51,028 nt of DNA. It comes from an uncultured Flammeovirgaceae bacterium (GTDB lineage: Bacteria; Bacteroidota; Bacteroidia; Cytophagales; Cyclobacteriaceae). Shown here one piece after another: positions 8,796-18,674 of the stretch (position 1 is its first letter; every line of letters starts with the position of its first letter). The stretch covers positions 1 to 51,028 of the forward strand of contig CAKZYJ010000502.1 in the NCBI GenBank assembly GCA_937884755.1, in the 5' to 3' direction. The position numbers and the translations under genes were made by a program. A model generated the notes under the pieces. That model worked only from the letters and a program-made list of their open reading frames with translations, had not been told where the DNA came from and did no database searches.

Positions 8796-9820
8796 GCGCC
8801 TAGGTCGCTCCACTGTAGTTTATGATCCTGGGGTAAATCACTGAGTAGCTTTAGCCCCAGAAGTTTTTCCTGTTCCATCGGCGATATTCCGTCGCCGGGC
8901 CTTTTCATCGCCAAATCCTCTTTGGTTAGTATGTGCCCCGCTGAGTAGGCTGAAGCCAAATGAATGCTTTTTCTGGCGATAGCAATGTTTTTCTGCTCCG
9001 AAGGCGAAGGTTTCTTAATACCGTCTCCCATCGCCTTCTCTATATTTCTGATAGCGCTAACCATTACCTTCAACTCGCCTGGTTCCAACGAGGCCCGATG
9101 GTCAGGGCCTTTCATCTGGCGATCCAGCGTAAAATGTTTCTCTATCACCGTAGCTCCTAAAGCTACCGCCGCAATGGGCACCTCAATTCCCAAGGTATGA
9201 TCCGAATATCCGACGTTAACTTTTAGTGCTTGAGCAATAGTTAGCATTGCCCTGAGGTTTACATCCTCCATCGGAGTGGGATATTCGGTATTGCAGTGTA
9301 GCACTGTAATATTGTCACGAGCTAAACCGGTACTTAACAGCACGTCTAAAGTCTGTTCAATTTCCCCCAGATTGGCCATACCGGTCGAGACAATGACTGG
9401 TTTTCCCTGAGCTCCAATTTTCTTCAGCAACGGATAATTGGTAATCTCACCCGAAGGAACCTTGAATACGGTGATACCTAGTTCGCTTAGTAAGTCTACA
9501 CTCTCCAAGTCGAAGGGGGTAGAAAGAAATTTGACATTCTGCTGGTATGCGTGCTCTATCAGGGTAGTATGCTTCTCCTGATCAAGTTCGAGCTTCTTGA
9601 GCATACCCAACTGGGTTTCTTCGCCATCGGCTATATTCCGCGATTGGTAATCGGCTTTTTTAGCACTGGCTGATACTAATTTCTCAGCCTTAAACGTCTG
9701 AAACTTCACAAAGTCAGCCCCGGCCTCAGCGGCAGCATCAATCAAGCGCCGGGCAATATCTAGATCGCCGTTGTGGTTTACGCCGGCTTCAGCAATAATG
9801 GTTACTCTGTTGGTTGTCAT
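8792..9820 (-). CDS. legI: Legionaminic/N-acetylneuraminate synthase family protein
   Basis: The 342-residue protein has a NeuB TIM-barrel (IIAEAGVNHNGDLDIARRL at about 8-26, FVKFQTFKAEKL, FKVPSGEITNYPLL, VGYSDHT, EKHFTLDR) and a C-terminal SAF/antifreeze-like domain from about 280 (IARKSIHLASAYSAGH, LTKEDLAMKRPGDGISP). It condenses the six-carbon sugar made by LegG with phosphoenolpyruvate to form a nonulosonic acid. Its stop overlaps the legG start, and legC lies 27 bases upstream, so the genes are co-transcribed. Confidence 0.92.
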   Translation of the reverse strand: MTTNRVTIIAEAGVNHNGDLDIARRLIDAAAEAGADFVKFQTFKAEKLVSASAKKADYQSRNIADGEETQLGMLKKLELDQEKHTTLIEHAYQQNVKFLSTPFDLESVDLLSELGITVFKVPSGEITNYPLLKKIGAQGKPVIVSTGMANLGEIEQTLDVLLSTGLARDNITVLHCNTEYPTPMEDVNLRAMLTIAQALKVNVGYSDHTLGIEVPIAAVALGATVIEKHFTLDRQMKGPDHRASLEPGELKVMVSAIRNIEKAMGDGIKKPSPSEQKNIAIARKSIHLASAYSAGHILTKEDLAMKRPGDGISPMEQEKLLGLKLLSDLPQDHKLQWSDLGA

Positions 9821-9847
9821 CCGTAATTCACAGAAACTTAAGAGTTA

Positions 9848-10999
9848 TCAATTTTCGGGCACACTACTCGGAATATTTACCAATCTGTCCGCCAACTTCT
9901 CGGCCACTACCACATCTTCTCTCAGGCAATTTTTGAACATTGGTAAATGGTGCATAAGTTGCCATACCGGGCGAGTCATCACCCCGCTCTTGTTCGTATA
10001 TTCCAAAAAGCTTTCTCGCTCTTCCCGATCCCTCAGTAGTATAGCGTTTAGCCAGTAATTGGATGCAGCCGCTTCCGGCTCCCGAACAAAATTCTGTCCC
10101 AAACTGGTCAGATATTGGCCGTACGATTCAGCAACTTCTCTTTTTCGGCTCAAGAATAAGGGAAGCTGCTCCAGCTGAGCACAGGCTAAAGCGGCATTGA
10201 TGTTTGGTAGTCGGTAGTTGTAACCAATCTCATCGTGTACGTATTCCCACGCGTGGGGTACTTTGGCCTGGGTAGTTAGATACTTTGCTTTGGCTGCAAG
10301 CACTTCATCATTAGTAACAATAGCTCCACCACCACCACAGGTCACGGTTTTGTTCCCATTAAAACTAAAGACTCCGGCCAAACCAAAAGTCCCAGTATGT
10401 TGGTTTCGGTAGTAGCTCCCCAACGATTCCGCTGAGTCTTCTATTAATGGAACCTGATTTTTCTGGCAGATGCTGGCAATAGTATCTATCTCTACCGGAT
10501 GCCCAAAAGTATGCATAGGTACACAGGCGGCAATCCGCTTACCGCTAGCCTGGTGAATACATTCCCCCTGATTATTCAGGTAGGTAACTTCTTCAAAGAA
10601 ACTCTCCAGCTTAGCGGCAGACAAGCCTAGTGTACTCTCATCTACGTCAACGAAGAGCGGATCGGCACCCTGGTAACGAATGGCATTGCAAGTAGCAATA
10701 AACGTTAACGGCTGGGTCACTACCAGATCACCTGGTACGACCCCAGCAATTCTGAGTGCAACCTGCAGCCCGTTGGTACCATTGACCGTAGCTACGGCGT
10801 ATTTTGTCCCCGCAATTTCGGCCATCATTCGCTCAAAGCGGTTGACATACTCACCTACTGAGGATACAAAGGTAGAATCGATACAATCGAGCACGTACTT
10901 CTTCTCATTACCCCAAAACCGGGGTACATGCAAAGGAATGAACTCTTCGGGTTGAACCCGGTAGAGTTCTCTTACAAAGGCGACAAACTGCTCAAACAT
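9848..10999 (-). CDS. legC: LegC-type PLP-dependent sugar aminotransferase (DegT/DnrJ/EryC1)
   Basis: The 383-residue enzyme has the DegT/DnrJ/EryC1 fold. The PLP-binding Asp lies in LIEDSAES (about 188) and the Schiff-base Lys in FSFNGNKTVTCGGGG (about 217). The N-terminus (FIPLHVPRFWGNEKKYVLDC) fits the LegC/PseC-like subgroup. It aminates C4 of the 4-keto sugar made by LegB, the next gene upstream, with which it overlaps by 8 bases. It is of normal length with no missing residues. Confidence 0.9.
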   Translation of the reverse strand: MFEQFVAFVRELYRVQPEEFIPLHVPRFWGNEKKYVLDCIDSTFVSSVGEYVNRFERMMAEIAGTKYAVATVNGTNGLQVALRIAGVVPGDLVVTQPLTFIATCNAIRYQGADPLFVDVDESTLGLSAAKLESFFEEVTYLNNQGECIHQASGKRIAACVPMHTFGHPVEIDTIASICQKNQVPLIEDSAESLGSYYRNQHTGTFGLAGVFSFNGNKTVTCGGGGAIVTNDEVLAAKAKYLTTQAKVPHAWEYVHDEIGYNYRLPNINAALACAQLEQLPLFLSRKREVAESYGQYLTSLGQNFVREPEAAASNYWLNAILLRDREERESFLEYTNKSGVMTRPVWQLMHHLPMFKNCLREDVVVAEKLADRLVNIPSSVPEN

Positions 11000-11987
11000 T
11001 ATAAATATCTGCTTTATAGCGGCCTAAGTTAGCTTTGTTTTTAAACCACTCAATGGTTTCGGAGAGTCCCTGTTCCAGAGTATATTGAGGTACCCAATCC
11101 GTATGCTGCTTTATTTTCTCGTTAGCTCCCAGCAGTCGTTCCACCTCGCTTTTCTGCGGCCGAATTCGTTGCTCATCGGCTATGATTCGAGCCTGCGGAT
11201 TAATCAAGTTGATCATAGTCTGAGCCAGGTCTTCAATACTTATTTCCTGCTGGGTGGCCAGGTTTACTTCTTCCCCTATCAGGGAGTCGCACTTGGCGAT
11301 TTCGGAAAAACCCCAGGCTGTGTCTTTCGCAAAAACCAAGTCACGCGTAGGGGTTAGCGCCCCTAGCTTAATTTCGGTATATCCGCTTAATAGCTGAGTG
11401 ATGATTGTTGGAATTACCGCTCGGGCTGATTGGCGAGGGCCATAGGTATTAAATGGCCGAACGATTGTCACCGGCAGATCAAAGCTCCGGTAAAAAGCCT
11501 CCGCCATATGGTCGGCTCCGATCTTGGTGGCTGAGTAAGGAGACTGACCCTGCCGGGGGTGTTTTTCGTCAATGGGAACGTAAAGTGCGGTTCCGTACAC
11601 TTCGGAGGTGGAGGTTACCAATACCCTTTCAGTACCTAATGTACGGGCTGCCTGTAATACATTTAGAGTGCCTCTAACATTAGTATCAACGTAGCTATCA
11701 GGTGAGTGGTAACTGTAGGGAATAGCGATCAACGCCGCTAGATGAAAGATAATATCTACTCCTTCCATAGCAGTCTTCACCCCGTTAGGATCGCGCACAT
11801 CTCCGCTGAATATTTCAATCTGCTTGAGTTTTTCTTTCGGTAAACTGTCCAGCCAACCCCAGCTATTGAATGAGTTGTAGTAGACAAACGCCTTCACCTG
11901 ACAGCCTTCGTCCAATAATCTTTCTACTAAATGGCTACCGATAAATCCATCGGCCCCAGTGACTAATACTTTTTTATTTCTTAGCAT
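10992..11987 (-). CDS. legB: LegB-type NDP-sugar 4,6-dehydratase
   Basis: This 331-residue extended short-chain dehydrogenase has the NAD motif VTGADGFIGSHLVERL near the start, the catalytic TSTSEVYG segment at about 127-134 and the Tyr-x3-Lys pair in SPYSATKIGADHM at about 150-162. The family of GDP-GlcNAc or UDP-GlcNAc 4,6-dehydratases gives the first step of legionaminic acid synthesis. It sits directly before legC in the transcript. The nucleotide preference is inferred as GDP from the presence of ptmE. Confidence 0.9.
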   Translation of the reverse strand: MLRNKKVLVTGADGFIGSHLVERLLDEGCQVKAFVYYNSFNSWGWLDSLPKEKLKQIEIFSGDVRDPNGVKTAMEGVDIIFHLAALIAIPYSYHSPDSYVDTNVRGTLNVLQAARTLGTERVLVTSTSEVYGTALYVPIDEKHPRQGQSPYSATKIGADHMAEAFYRSFDLPVTIVRPFNTYGPRQSARAVIPTIITQLLSGYTEIKLGALTPTRDLVFAKDTAWGFSEIAKCDSLIGEEVNLATQQEISIEDLAQTMINLINPQARIIADEQRIRPQKSEVERLLGANEKIKQHTDWVPQYTLEQGLSETIEWFKNKANLGRYKADIYNV

Positions 11988-12026
11988 ACAACTATCCTGA
12001 ATTGCTACAAATCTACACCATCTTGG

Positions 12027-13040
12027 TTATTCGATTCTATAATACTCTCTGTACCAGTCCACAAACTGCTGGACTCCTTCGGATAGCGAGGTATTGGGGC
12101 TAAAATCTACGTCGCGCATCAGATCGTCCACATCGGCATAGGTAGCTAGTACGTCGCCATCCTGCAGAGGCATTAGATTCTTTTGCGCTTTTTTTCCTAA
12201 GCAGTCTTCAATGGTTTCAATGAAATCCAGCAACTTCACCGGCTGATTGTTGCCAATATTGTAGATACGATAGGGAGCGTAGCTGGTACCGGCATCTGGT
12301 TGCTGGCCACTCCAATCCGGATTAGGCTTTGCTACGTTGGGAATCAGACGGGCGATACCTTCCACAATATCATCGATATAGGTAAAGTCTCGCCGCATCT
12401 CACCATTATTGTACACATCAATAGGGCGATTCTCCAGAATGGCTTTGGTAAACAGAAAGAGCGCCATATCGGGCCGGCCGTAGGGGCCGTATACCGTAAA
12501 AAAGCGAAGACCAGTTGTCGGGATATCGTACAAATGAGAATAGGAATGTGCCATTAACTCATTGGCCTTTTTAGAGGCAGCGTACAGTGAAACCGGATGG
12601 TCTACGTTATGATGCACTGAGAAGGGCATTTTGGTATTGGCGCCATATACCGAACTGGAGGAAGCGTATACCAGGTGCTTCACCGAAGCGTGGCGACAGC
12701 CCTCCAGAACATTAAGGAAGCCCGTAACGTTGGAAGCCGTGTAAGCGTGCGGATTCTCCAGCGAGTAGCGGACTCCGGCCTGTGCAGCCAGGTTCACTAC
12801 GTAGTCAAAAGAATTGTTCTTGAAAAGTCGGTCAACCCCTTCCCTATCCTGAAGGTCAACCTGCTGAAAACTGAAGTTATCACCCTGCTGCAGAATGGCC
12901 AGTCGGTCCTTCTTTAGGCTTACGGCGTAGTAATCGTTCAGATTATCAATACCGACTACCTGATAACCTTCTCGGCATAATCGGCGCGATAAGTGGAACC
13001 CGATGAAGCCAGCTGCACCCGTTATTAGTATCTGTTGCAT
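12027..13040 (-). CDS. UDP-glucuronate 4-epimerase-like NAD-dependent epimerase
   Basis: The 337-residue protein starts [18 protein letters not shown] and continues with [16 protein letters not shown], the hallmark of the CapI/UDP-glucuronate 4-epimerase group. Catalytic residues are in YASSSSVYG and the Tyr-x3-Lys of [11 protein letters not shown]. It likely interconverts UDP-glucuronate and UDP-galacturonate, or the N-acetyl forms, in the cytosol. It lies 10 bases downstream of the UDP-sugar dehydrogenase, whose uronic acid product would be its substrate. Together they would supply a hexuronic acid for the polysaccharide. Confidence 0.88.
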   Translation of the reverse strand: MQQILITGAAGFIGFHLSRRLCREGYQVVGIDNLNDYYAVSLKKDRLAILQQGDNFSFQQVDLQDREGVDRLFKNNSFDYVVNLAAQAGVRYSLENPHAYTASNVTGFLNVLEGCRHASVKHLVYASSSSVYGANTKMPFSVHHNVDHPVSLYAASKKANELMAHSYSHLYDIPTTGLRFFTVYGPYGRPDMALFLFTKAILENRPIDVYNNGEMRRDFTYIDDIVEGIARLIPNVAKPNPDWSGQQPDAGTSYAPYRIYNIGNNQPVKLLDFIETIEDCLGKKAQKNLMPLQDGDVLATYADVDDLMRDVDFSPNTSLSEGVQQFVDWYREYYRIE

Positions 13041-13050
13041 AAAGAAATTA

Positions 13051-14325
13051 TTATAAACGAGTGTCTACCAATTGTTTATCTAAAAATCCTTTTACATCGT
13101 AAATCACCGTTCCGCTACCCTTCATGGTGTTCCAATCCAGTGAATGAAATACCTCATGTCCTACCGCCAGCACAATACCGTCGTAAGTAGCCTGTGGTTT
13201 TTCTACCAACTGAATCTGATACTCCTGTCCTACCTCTTCCTGGTCGGCCAACGGATCGTACACATCAACCTTAATACCAAAGCTGTCTAGCTCGCGGATG
13301 ATATCAATAACCCGGCTATTGCGAATATCCGGACAATTCTCCTTAAAAGTGATACCCAGCACCAGTACGTTAGCTCCGTAAATGGCCTGCCCTTTCTGCG
13401 AAAGCAGCTTTACCACCTTGTTGGCGATGAACATTCCCATATTGTCGTTGATACGGCGGCCCGATAAAATCACTTGTGGATGATAGCCTACGCTTTCGGC
13501 TTTGTGAGTAAGATAAAATGGATCTACGCCGATGCAGTGTCCACCCACCAACCCTGGTCGAAAGGGCAAGAAATTCCATTTGGTGCCGGCTGCTTCCAGC
13601 ACTTCTTGCGTGTCAATATTGAGCCGATCAAATATCAATGCCAACTCATTAACAAAAGCAATGTTAATATCACGTTGAGCGTTCTCAATAACTTTTGCCG
13701 CTTCGGCCACACGGATAGAAGACGCCTTATGCGTACCGGCAGTAATAATGGTTTGATACAACTGATCTACCAGTTCGGCCACTTCCGGAGTACTACCGCT
13801 GGTTACTTTCTTAATGGTTTCCACCCGGTGCACCTTATCGCCAGGATTAATACGTTCGGGCGAATAGCCGCAGAAGAAATCTTGATTGTACGTTAGCGCA
13901 CTTATCTTTTCCAAAATAGGCACACAGTCTTCCTCAGTACAACCCGGATATACTGTAGATTCATAAATAACAATATTTCCCGGTTTTAACACCTTTCCCA
14001 CGGCCTCACTGGCACGGTAAAGGGGGGTTAGATCCGGTTTCTTGTACTGATCAATAGGGGGCGGAACCGTAACAATATAAATATCACAATCGTCAGTATC
14101 ATCCAGCTGGGTGGTGAACGACAGATTTTTTGCGTCAGATAGCTCCTCACCTGTCACCTCCCGGGTAACATCGATACCATCAGATAGTTGATCAATCCGG
14201 TTTTGGTTGATATCGAAACCAACCACGCGAAACTTTTTGGCGAATGCTACGGCTAGAGGCAAACCTACGTACCCTAACCCTATAACCCCAATCTTTTTCT
14301 GGTACAGATTATCCATTTTTTCCAT
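13051..14325 (-). CDS. UDP-sugar 6-dehydrogenase (WbpA/TviB/WecC-like)
   Basis: The 424-residue enzyme has an N-terminal NAD-binding domain ([20 protein letters not shown]), a central domain with the [11 protein letters not shown] segment, and the catalytic Cys in [19 protein letters not shown] at about residue 268. It oxidises C6 of a UDP-hexose in two steps. The pattern is closest to the UDP-N-acetylhexosamine dehydrogenases (TviB/VipA, WbpA) used in capsule synthesis, so UDP-GlcNAc is the likelier substrate. Its ATG overlaps the upstream stop by one base (TAATG), indicating coupling to the Wzz gene. Confidence 0.9.
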   Translation of the reverse strand: MEKMDNLYQKKIGVIGLGYVGLPLAVAFAKKFRVVGFDINQNRIDQLSDGIDVTREVTGEELSDAKNLSFTTQLDDTDDCDIYIVTVPPPIDQYKKPDLTPLYRASEAVGKVLKPGNIVIYESTVYPGCTEEDCVPILEKISALTYNQDFFCGYSPERINPGDKVHRVETIKKVTSGSTPEVAELVDQLYQTIITAGTHKASSIRVAEAAKVIENAQRDINIAFVNELALIFDRLNIDTQEVLEAAGTKWNFLPFRPGLVGGHCIGVDPFYLTHKAESVGYHPQVILSGRRINDNMGMFIANKVVKLLSQKGQAIYGANVLVLGITFKENCPDIRNSRVIDIIRELDSFGIKVDVYDPLADQEEVGQEYQIQLVEKPQATYDGIVLAVGHEVFHSLDWNTMKGSGTVIYDVKGFLDKQLVDTRL

Positions 14326-15539
14326 TATATATGAGATTTAACTTTTGAGTGGATTATTTGGATAATAATGATAGCCACGCCAATAGCGATTCCTGCCATA
14401 GCCGATAAAATGATAATTAACTCACTCTTCGGTTGGGAAGGACGTAAAGGAACTTGTATAGGTTCCAGTATTTTAAATACTGGTGTTTCCTCTTGTACTC
14501 TTACTTTAGCTTGCTCTAACTGTTGAACTACACTTTGGTACAAATCAAAAGCCATATTATACTCTGTTTCAGCACGTTCTAGCTCTACTCGCCCTCTTTC
14601 ACTTACTAAATTAGCATTACGATCCCTAATGGTTGCTAACTGTTGTTGTGCGCGATTATACCGATCCTTCTTTTCTTCGTATTGTTGGGTAATAAAGTCT
14701 AAGTCCTGTTGGGCTTTTTCTACTCTATAATCAACAATGTAATCTGTCAGATAATTTACAGCCAACTCAGTAACCTTAGCTGCTACCAGAGGATCAGGCA
14801 TAGTGGAGCTTACCTTAAGCGTTCCACTAGGTTCTATTTCAGTTTCTATTCGCCCTCGTAGTTCGCTGGTGACCGCTAATTCCTGTATACTAATGGTTTT
14901 TGGAGCGTATGGTAGCGACTTTTCTGCTTTTTCGCTCGATGTATCGCTAGTAGAATCCTCGTAACTCTTATTATCAATGACTGAATCAGAGGTAAATAGT
15001 CGAATAGGAATACGAATAATAATCTTCGGTAGTCCAAGAGTATACTTTCTCAAATTATCTAAGAATGTCGGCTCGTCTATTTCAGTGAAATACTCTTGTA
15101 ATGTTAAAGTTGTATCAATAGTAGAAAAGTACAGAGGCTTATCTATTAAATATAAATAAAAAGGAGAGCTGCTAGCAATATCCGGGTACAGCATAGGATT
15201 TATGGTACCAGACGCACTACCAAAGTTTACACCGGAAAGACCACCTAACTGTTTTAGAATACTAGAAGCATTATCTTTTGTATCTACTGCTTGAGGCATT
15301 AGCCTTATTTCGGTTGTATACTGCTCAGGGCTTGTTAATGCTATAATGAAACCCAGCAATAGCATAGCCGCTAACGAAATAAAGACTATACGCCTTCGTT
15401 TATAAATTTCTTTAAATAAGGCAATGAGGTCAATCTGCCCCTCTGTCGATTCACTGTAATCAATAGGATATTGAGCCGACTTTGATGTTGGCGGGGTAGA
15501 TTGCCTATTCTCTTGTTTATATTCTTCCTGTGTTTCCAA
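14325..15539 (-). CDS. Wzz-type polysaccharide co-polymerase (chain-length regulator)
   Basis: The 404-residue protein has a cytoplasmic N-terminus with acidic residues, a first membrane helix at about 51-69 (IVFISLAAMLLLGFIIAL), a large periplasmic coiled-coil portion (about 255-340, rich in Gln/Glu/Arg) and a second helix near the C-terminus preceded by the Pro-rich PLRPSQPKSE. This is the Wzz/PCP layout. It ends right after the second helix, so there is no fused Wzc-type tyrosine kinase. It is placed between the exporter gene and the sugar-precursor genes. Confidence 0.88.
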   Translation of the reverse strand: METQEEYKQENRQSTPPTSKSAQYPIDYSESTEGQIDLIALFKEIYKRRRIVFISLAAMLLLGFIIALTSPEQYTTEIRLMPQAVDTKDNASSILKQLGGLSGVNFGSASGTINPMLYPDIASSSPFYLYLIDKPLYFSTIDTTLTLQEYFTEIDEPTFLDNLRKYTLGLPKIIIRIPIRLFTSDSVIDNKSYEDSTSDTSSEKAEKSLPYAPKTISIQELAVTSELRGRIETEIEPSGTLKVSSTMPDPLVAAKVTELAVNYLTDYIVDYRVEKAQQDLDFITQQYEEKKDRYNRAQQQLATIRDRNANLVSERGRVELERAETEYNMAFDLYQSVVQQLEQAKVRVQEETPVFKILEPIQVPLRPSQPKSELIIILSAMAGIAIGVAIIIIQIIHSKVKSHI

Positions 15540-15549
15540 ACCTTAGGTC

Positions 15550-18180
15550 TTATGGGGTAGATGGGGTAGAATTATTATCTATCCTGTCTAAGATCGTAAT
15601 TATAGTTAATGTTAATGTTCCTAGCGCTGACCCAATGCCAATCCACGCTTGTGGACTCAGTCCATTCCGGGAGGGCTTACCCGGGACAATGATCTCAGCA
15701 CCAGGTTCTACATTGGGATAATTTTTAATAAATAGGAAACTTCGGGTGCGATCTACGGATCCATTGGCATATACAATATAAGACCGCTTCTTATCAGCGT
15801 TTCGCGTGAACCCTCCGGATTCAGCGATATAGTTTTTGAATCCTTTTGACCGATCGTAGCGAGATGAGACTGGATACAGTACCTGACCGCTCATACGAAC
15901 AGTCTGAAGTTGTTTAGGAACTTCTAGTGTATCGCCCGATACTAACCGAATATCGTATTTAGAACGCGGCTGGGCTAAGATCTTGGCTAGATCAATACCG
16001 ATACTGTGCGTTTCGGCTTCCTCCAGACGGTAGCGAGGAATCGTCAGGTCTTCTTCATCAATAATAATAGTCTGCTGTTGCCCTGCAGGTTCTACCATAT
16101 TGTTCTGTTGAGTTGAGTTATCGTTAGTCTGAGAATCATTCAGGAAATACCGCTGATAACGTAAGAATCGTAATGAATCTCGTAAGAGTTCCTCCTTTAG
16201 CTCCCGTTCTTCGTAAAAAGCCGGATTCAGCCGAATTAGTCGAGAGCCGTCCCGATAAGCGTAAGGAGTCAAACCGCCTGCCCGAGCTACTAGATCCGAG
16301 ATACGTTCGTCTTTACTGGTAATGGCGTATTCACCAGGGTAAGCTACCTCCCCAGCAATATAAACCGTCTGCTCCGGTTCGTAATTAAGCGACTTACGTA
16401 CAAATACTCGATCCGAAGGCAGTAGTTCGAAATCGGCTGCTTCATCAGTCAATGCCAGTGATTCGTTGATCTCAAAATGAAAGGTTTTAGCCGTACCAGT
16501 ACCATTGGTTCCATTTGTACCTTCAGCAGTATTTCTCGACAGACGGGCTACGTCTATCTTAGAAGCATAGGCTGACTCTTTTACTCCACCGGCCATTGCA
16601 ATAATATCACCCAGCGTCATTCCCTCCATGTAGGGATACTGATCAGGCGAGCGCACTTCTCCATCAATACGCACTGAGTAATCTTCTTCTAGATCGGTAA
16701 CTGCATATACTCGTAACACATCTTCCCGCTGCAAACGTACGCTTTCGCCTTGTCCATTCAGAACATCTCGTAAATCAAGTGATAGTACTTGAGAGGTAAG
16801 GTCTTCTGCTTTTCGGTAGAGCAGTGCCCGTCCAACGTAGGCATCTTCCCGCAGCCCTTCAGCCTTAGCGATTAGTTCGCGTATGGTAAGTCCTTCTATC
16901 AAGGCATATTCCCCTGGGCGAAAGACCGCCCCCAGTACCTCTACCCGGTTCACGTAACGGTCTAGAATAGAATCTACCGTTACTACATCACCGTTTTGAT
17001 GCAAGAAATCACCAATCTCGTCCTGAGCTACATCCAGAATTTCCCTGGCGCGAGGCGTTTTTCGGGTTACTTTTAAACGATGGGTGTAGGCTCTGTCGGT
17101 AAATCCGCCCCCAAAACCTAGCACTTCATCTAATGATTCTTCTGGTTTTACTTCGTAGTAACCCGGTCGTTTTACTTGCCCCTTCAGCTCCACACGGGTA
17201 TCGTAAGGCACCACTCGGATAATGTCCTGATCTCGCAATTGCACACTATTCACTTCCTGCTCCGGCCCCACCAATAGATCATACATATCTAAAGTTTGTA
17301 CTACTCGCCCTTCGCGAACAATCTCAATGTTCCGAAAAGAACCAATAAAGGAGGGACCACCCGACTGATACAATGCAGTGAAGGCGGTAGCTAACGAAGG
17401 CAGCGTGTAGGTACCGGGTTTTCGCACCTCCCCCACAATAGTCACTTTAATACTACGTACTCCGCCCAATGTCACTTCAGCATACGTGTTGGGAGGCCGC
17501 TCCCGATTGCCTCGTAAACCGGCGTAGATCTCAGCTAGACGGTTGATAATCCGTTGCTCGGCTTCTTCCATCGTCAGGCCATTTACGTATACTGGTCCTA
17601 TGTTATCTATACGTACATTTCCGCTCCGATCTACCTCCAAATCGTAGCTTTGCTGGGAAGCTCCCCATACATTGATTAGAAGCCCATCACCTGACCCTAA
17701 CTGATAGCTTTTAGGAGTAGCAATATTCAGATTAGGCTCAAACGTGAGGTCTTGGCTATTGAACAGATCGAAGCCAAATACTTTACGCTCCTCTTCGCTA
17801 ACCATATCAAGAGAAGGATCGCGTTGAGATGAACTTGATAGACTATCCATCTCCTCTGTACCAGAACCCAACGAAGAGCGTCGCCCGGATTGGCTAGTTC
17901 TACCGGAGGTGCGCTGAAGGCGCTGCATACGCTGCACAAGCTTGTTTATTTCGGAACGGGGCATGTTCCTGATAAGAGCCTGCTGCTGAATATTCTGGAT
18001 GCTGATATTTCTTTCTTCCGCTGCCTGAATGAGCCGACGAATCTGCTCATCGGAGTAATTATCTACCCGCACCCGGCTCCAGTCCTGCTGTTGTAATAGG
18101 CTGGCATCCTGCCCGAAAACTAAGGTTGAGCCGTATAGAAAGAGTGTAAAAACCAGAAAAAAGAGTCGTTTCTTCGACAT
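15550..18180 (-). CDS. SLBB-domain polysaccharide export protein (Wza-like)
   Basis: I start this at ATG 18180, where MSKKRLFFLVFTLFLYGSTLVFGQ is a clean signal peptide; an in-frame ATG at 18216 would only add a hydrophilic leader. The 876-residue product has a poly-export (PES) domain at about 150-250 (YQLGSGDGLLINVWG) and then six SLBB-like units, each marked by a G-x-V-xx-PG or similar turn (VGEVRKPGTY, KGQVKRPGYY, LGAVFRPGEY, DGEVRSPDQY, AGEVAYPGEY, SGQVLYPVSS). A hydrophobic helix lies near the C-terminus. No lipobox Cys follows the signal peptide, unlike E. coli Wza. It would form the outer-membrane or periplasmic channel for the glycan. Confidence 0.9.
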   Translation of the reverse strand: MSKKRLFFLVFTLFLYGSTLVFGQDASLLQQQDWSRVRVDNYSDEQIRRLIQAAEERNISIQNIQQQALIRNMPRSEINKLVQRMQRLQRTSGRTSQSGRRSSLGSGTEEMDSLSSSSQRDPSLDMVSEEERKVFGFDLFNSQDLTFEPNLNIATPKSYQLGSGDGLLINVWGASQQSYDLEVDRSGNVRIDNIGPVYVNGLTMEEAEQRIINRLAEIYAGLRGNRERPPNTYAEVTLGGVRSIKVTIVGEVRKPGTYTLPSLATAFTALYQSGGPSFIGSFRNIEIVREGRVVQTLDMYDLLVGPEQEVNSVQLRDQDIIRVVPYDTRVELKGQVKRPGYYEVKPEESLDEVLGFGGGFTDRAYTHRLKVTRKTPRAREILDVAQDEIGDFLHQNGDVVTVDSILDRYVNRVEVLGAVFRPGEYALIEGLTIRELIAKAEGLREDAYVGRALLYRKAEDLTSQVLSLDLRDVLNGQGESVRLQREDVLRVYAVTDLEEDYSVRIDGEVRSPDQYPYMEGMTLGDIIAMAGGVKESAYASKIDVARLSRNTAEGTNGTNGTGTAKTFHFEINESLALTDEAADFELLPSDRVFVRKSLNYEPEQTVYIAGEVAYPGEYAITSKDERISDLVARAGGLTPYAYRDGSRLIRLNPAFYEERELKEELLRDSLRFLRYQRYFLNDSQTNDNSTQQNNMVEPAGQQQTIIIDEEDLTIPRYRLEEAETHSIGIDLAKILAQPRSKYDIRLVSGDTLEVPKQLQTVRMSGQVLYPVSSRYDRSKGFKNYIAESGGFTRNADKKRSYIVYANGSVDRTRSFLFIKNYPNVEPGAEIIVPGKPSRNGLSPQAWIGIGSALGTLTLTIITILDRIDNNSTPSTP

Positions 18181-18674
18181 ACGGTACTTTGTGGTATTAA
18201 TCCCCGATTGGGTCAATTATTGTTAGGTAAAGTGTACTAAAACAGTGCGCGAAATTACGTATACTATAAGTATCTGGCAAACATTGTAACTATTCACCGA
18301 AGTTCATGGAACGATGATGTTTGCAGCGTAATCGGGCATACGTGCTGCAATCGTACAAAAACTGCACCATTCGGTAAATTTATTACGTAGCCGATATTTA
18401 CTGAAAATTGTCAAAAATATCAGGCTATTGAATTTTCCGATCATCTTATAAAACTATAGCTAGTACAATAGTATCTTTTCAAGATCTCAGAGACTATAGT
18501 AGTTACGAACCAGGTGTTTTTCTACAACGTACCAAAAGCTCTCATTTACCATAACTACTCGGTAGATTGATTTTCTTTTCCCTTATCTAGGCTGAATCGA
18601 CGGAGGCATTTCCTGTCAGCTTTCTTATGATTCCAAACTTGCAATTCCCGTGCCTTGTTCCCAACTTTGACTGT
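18181..18674. other. Divergent intergenic region between the polysaccharide locus and polA
   Basis: About 490 bases carry no gene of their own. They hold the candidate leftward promoter at 18250-18281. In-frame upstream ATGs at 18216 (leftward) and 18627 (rightward) extend the neighbouring frames but look like leader sequence. I saw no convincing TAnnTTTG element for polA and no repeats of note. Confidence 0.5.
18250..18281 (-). promoter_or_regulatory. Candidate Bacteroidetes-type promoter for the polysaccharide operon
   Basis: On the minus strand TTTG (18281-18278) is followed after 20 bases by TAATTTCG (18257-18250), one mismatch from the -7 consensus TAnnTTTG. The -7 box lies about 70 bases upstream of the export-protein start codon. 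It is the only such match I found ahead of the first gene of the long leftward locus. Confidence 0.45.

Noticed and set aside
8796-8813. An upstream start for legG at 8813
   Set aside because: ATG 8795 gives the family-typical N-terminus and a 4-base ATGA overlap with legI.
18627-18674. A longer DNA polymerase I starting at 18627
   Set aside because: The 16 extra residues do not resemble PolA N-termini, and ATG 18675 gives the normal start.
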